Made by a program: the position numbers and the translations under genes. The notes below the pieces were generated by a model. That model searched no databases. It was given only the letters and a program-made list of their open reading frames with translations, and was not told where the DNA came from. Positions 61,605 through 64,000 of a DNA stretch of 64,000 nucleotides are shown piece after piece (within the stretch, counting starts at the first letter, position 1; each line of letters begins with the position of its first letter). Source of the stretch: Theobroma cacao (lineage: Eukaryota; Streptophyta; Magnoliopsida; Malvales; Malvaceae); the NCBI RefSeq assembly GCF_000208745.1, contig NC_030850.1:34506350-34570349 (forward strand). Reading direction: 5' to 3'.

Positions 61605-62017
61605 ATGGATTAGTGGGAATCCCATTCTTCTTCTCCAAAGTGTAAACAGTTGTAGTGTTGGTGTACAAAATTGGGAAAGTTTTATTTCAGAGTTTGTCTT
61701 TTCAAAGGTTGTCGAAGATTGCAGTTGAAGACTTTTTTTTTTTCATTCATGAATAGGAACCCAATGAAAAGAAATGGTGGGGGGATAGAATTGCATGATT
61801 TCCTTGAATTGATGCTAATGTACAAATTGGTTCCCATGTAACAGCAATTACAATATGCATGAAACTATAAATAAAAATTGCCAGGTTTCTCAACCAGATT
61901 ATGTTCTTGGCTTCTTGCAAAATGGATTCAGCAAAAATTGTTGAACGAATGAACAGCCAGAGATGACTTTGGGGTTGAGCTAGCCCTCTTTGATAGTTTT
62001 CCTGCTTGCCATTTAGT
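61605..62017. other. Convergent 3' regions of the CX10C gene and ROPGEF
   Basis: This gap holds the 3' untranslated regions of the plus-strand CX10C gene and the minus-strand ROPGEF. No gene or repeat is seen. Confidence 0.5.
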
Positions 62018-64000
62018 TTACTCTTGGTTTCTTATTGTTCTGTCTACAAAAAGGACATCTTCAACCCAAGCAACAATGTTAAAAGCAAGACCTTCTAAAA
62101 CTCTTGAGTAGCTCTCCAGGATTGCTTGCCCCACATCCTGCAAGATAGAATTTTCCATTTAGTTCTTCCCATAGTGGTCAAAAGACTTGGCAATTTATGG
62201 AAGAAAGTATTTCAGACAAGGTCCGAACTTCACCTACCCGATTGTATTGAATCTTGCATGTGTCCAATGACGTCTGTGCAAGTTCAGGATACCTCTGCTT
62301 CAAGGCAAATAACAAGCTCTCTGCTCTTTCAGCCAATATATGATTCTTGTCACTTCGATCAACATCAGACATGAGGTCCTTTACCATTCCCCATGATGAT
62401 TTTGAGTGGCTCATGCATGCTTTACGTCTCCATGTATACATTGATGCTTCAACGCGGTCTGCAAGCTCAAGTGCCTCATGTTCGGATGCTATATTGAGAC
62501 AATCAAGCAGGTAGTCAGGGGAGAATTTTTCTGTCGTGTACATGAAGCGGTAAATTGGGTCTCCAATACTGGCTCTTCCGCTCTGTAGATAAGAGGAGTT
62601 TCCAGATAGAAAATAGAGTCAGAATAAGAAATTTGTGGTAACTGTAGCTACTGTCAGCAGATTCCTATCGTACTATCTAGCCTTCATACCCATAGTATAA
62701 TACTTGGGACATTTTGCACAGTTTGTAACCGTGTTTGTTTGTTTTGTAGACTTTCCTACCGCTACGATTCTTTGGAGTTATTGTCCCTGGGACCAGTTTC
62801 ATCTCAAGTGATCTTATTCAATTGAATTTGCTATAGTTATTCTCATATGATTCACTGATTTAATTAACTCCCAAATTTTATAGTTTTAGCAATGCCTGCT
62901 CCAAATGACTTGAACCAGAAAGTTTGTGCAGCAAAGGACTAACCTTTGGAAGGGATGCCATGTATGAGTCTGGAATCTCCATCTCAGCAAGAACACCACT
63001 GTTGATAGCCATAGCTGCCTTGTGAATTTGATTAGCACAGTCACGTTTGTGTCGCAAGCACTTCCTTGCTTTCTCAGAGAGACCAGTTGGAGGAACGCAT
63101 GGCACTGGAACCCACCATTTCTCATCATTTCTCTGAACAACCCTTCGAAAGGAGCCAGTACGAGTCGAATTCGAGGACATGCTCCCTTGCTCTGCATACC
63201 AGAATTCTCTGTCCTGGAAGCTATCCAGTATTTCCTGTCAAAGGATGTAAGCTATGAGATAAGCCTTTTCAACTAGAAAAGATTGTGAGTTTTCTCACGT
63301 GGAGCTTGTCTTACAATGAGCATTGCATCCAACTTTCTCAGTGCAGGAAGATTGATATAAATATCTGATCTTTGTCTGCTCTCCATTATCTAAAAAGTCA
63401 AAAGCATCATGTTAAACCAGGCAAAGATGACGAACCCCCATTAAGCAAAAAAAATTGGTTATGGATTGTGAAATCTTACCTCAACAGCTGTTCCATTACA
63501 CAAATTCTGTGATTTGGAAGAAAATTCCACAATGTAATCGCAGACAGATAAAAGACAGTCCATTTCTCTTTTCCACAGTGCCTTTTTTTCGGGGTTCAAA
63601 GGCTCCAACCTCAAATTTTGCCCAAAGACAGTTGCTGCAGAAATTAACAGAAGTAAGCAATTTCATAGAATTGAAAGACAACTAAAAACAAAGTCTGCAG
63701 CTGTCCGTAAACATGTACCATAGAGATTGGTTATGGCATTCGAGATTGTAACCGCAGTGCAGACCCCTTTCCCACTTCCTGACATGTCTTCTCCAAGTAA
63801 AAGTTTTGCAAATCTTTCCTTCATCATATCAAGCTCTGTCAACATAATGTTACACCAATTAGCTCGGAAAAAAAAAACCAACATAGTTTCGCATGGAAAG
63901 ACATAACTCTGCCCAATATTTTACCTAAATCCAATGACTCCTGATCATCAAGCTTGTCATCCGCATTACTTTTTCGCTGCTTCGTTCCAAGCCTGCTAAG
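62018..64000 (-). CDS. ROPGEF: ROP guanine nucleotide exchange factor (PRONE domain), 3' part
   Basis: Seven exons on minus are visible: 63925-64000 (cut by the window edge), 63719-63835, 63480-63634, 63315-63389, 62944-63234, 62238-62582, 62018-62137. They encode most or all of a PRONE domain: [87 protein letters not shown] and [15 protein letters not shown]. The known role of PRONE proteins is to exchange GDP for GTP on plant ROP/RAC small GTPases at the plasma membrane, setting polarity and tip growth. The C-terminal tail after the PRONE domain is very short (about a dozen residues), unlike the long regulatory tails of pollen-type members. This is closer to short-tailed members, but the subgroup is uncertain. 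The N-terminus lies beyond 64000. Confidence 0.93.

Noticed and set aside
1..64000. CRISPR arrays, bacterial operons, rRNA or tRNA genes
   Set aside because: The window is plant nuclear DNA; no regularly spaced repeats, and no tRNA or rRNA signatures were seen on reading, though a tRNA scan was not run.

Overview
The window is nuclear DNA of a eudicot plant. The evidence is AT-rich intergenic sequence, genes split by many short GT-AG introns, plant-specific protein families (ROP GEF with a PRONE domain, USP-kinase-U-box proteins, PAIR1/PRD3) and a degenerate plant LINE. Gene content and intron style suggest a rosid, possibly woody, but the species cannot be fixed from this sequence. All gene models below were built by hand, joining exons by reading frame and splice consensus.

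Layout, left to right. (1) 370-6938, plus: a complete signal peptide peptidase-like gene (14 coding exons, 536 aa). (2) 7721-24244, minus: a tandem array of three complete nine-exon genes, each encoding an N-terminal USP-like domain, a coiled coil, an RLCK-IX type kinase domain and a C-terminal U-box (copies A, B and C; 797, 739 and 898 aa). Copy C keeps the kinase catalytic residues. A and B both carry Asn in place of the catalytic-loop Asp, and they share a duplicated upstream region. (3) 24245-33533: AT-rich intergenic DNA with tandem repeats, an orphan coding-like fragment, a Helitron-like hairpin and a 5'-truncated LINE bounded by a 13-bp target-site duplication. (4) 33534-37336, plus: a PAIR1/PRD3 orthologue (11 exons, about 399 aa), needed for meiotic double-strand breaks. 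(5) 37337-43600: repeat-rich intergenic DNA with a GC-rich island of about 1 kb and a small inverted-repeat element. (6) 45390-56609, plus: MED12, a Mediator kinase-module subunit (12 coding exons, 2257 aa), with a spliced leader, two uORFs and a G-run/CT-rich upstream region. (7) 56610-61376: duplicated AT-rich repeats and a duplicated promoter-like block. (8) 61377-61604, plus: a small conserved plant protein of 75 aa with a CX10C motif. (9) 62018-64000, minus: the 3' part of a ROP guanine nucleotide exchange factor, running off the right edge.

These are unrelated housekeeping, signalling and developmental genes and not an operon or pathway cluster. The most interesting feature is the U-box kinase array. 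Two of its three members look like predicted pseudokinases fused to an apparently intact E3 ligase domain. One of them also has an exact 174-bp (58-codon) internal duplication in its coiled coil.
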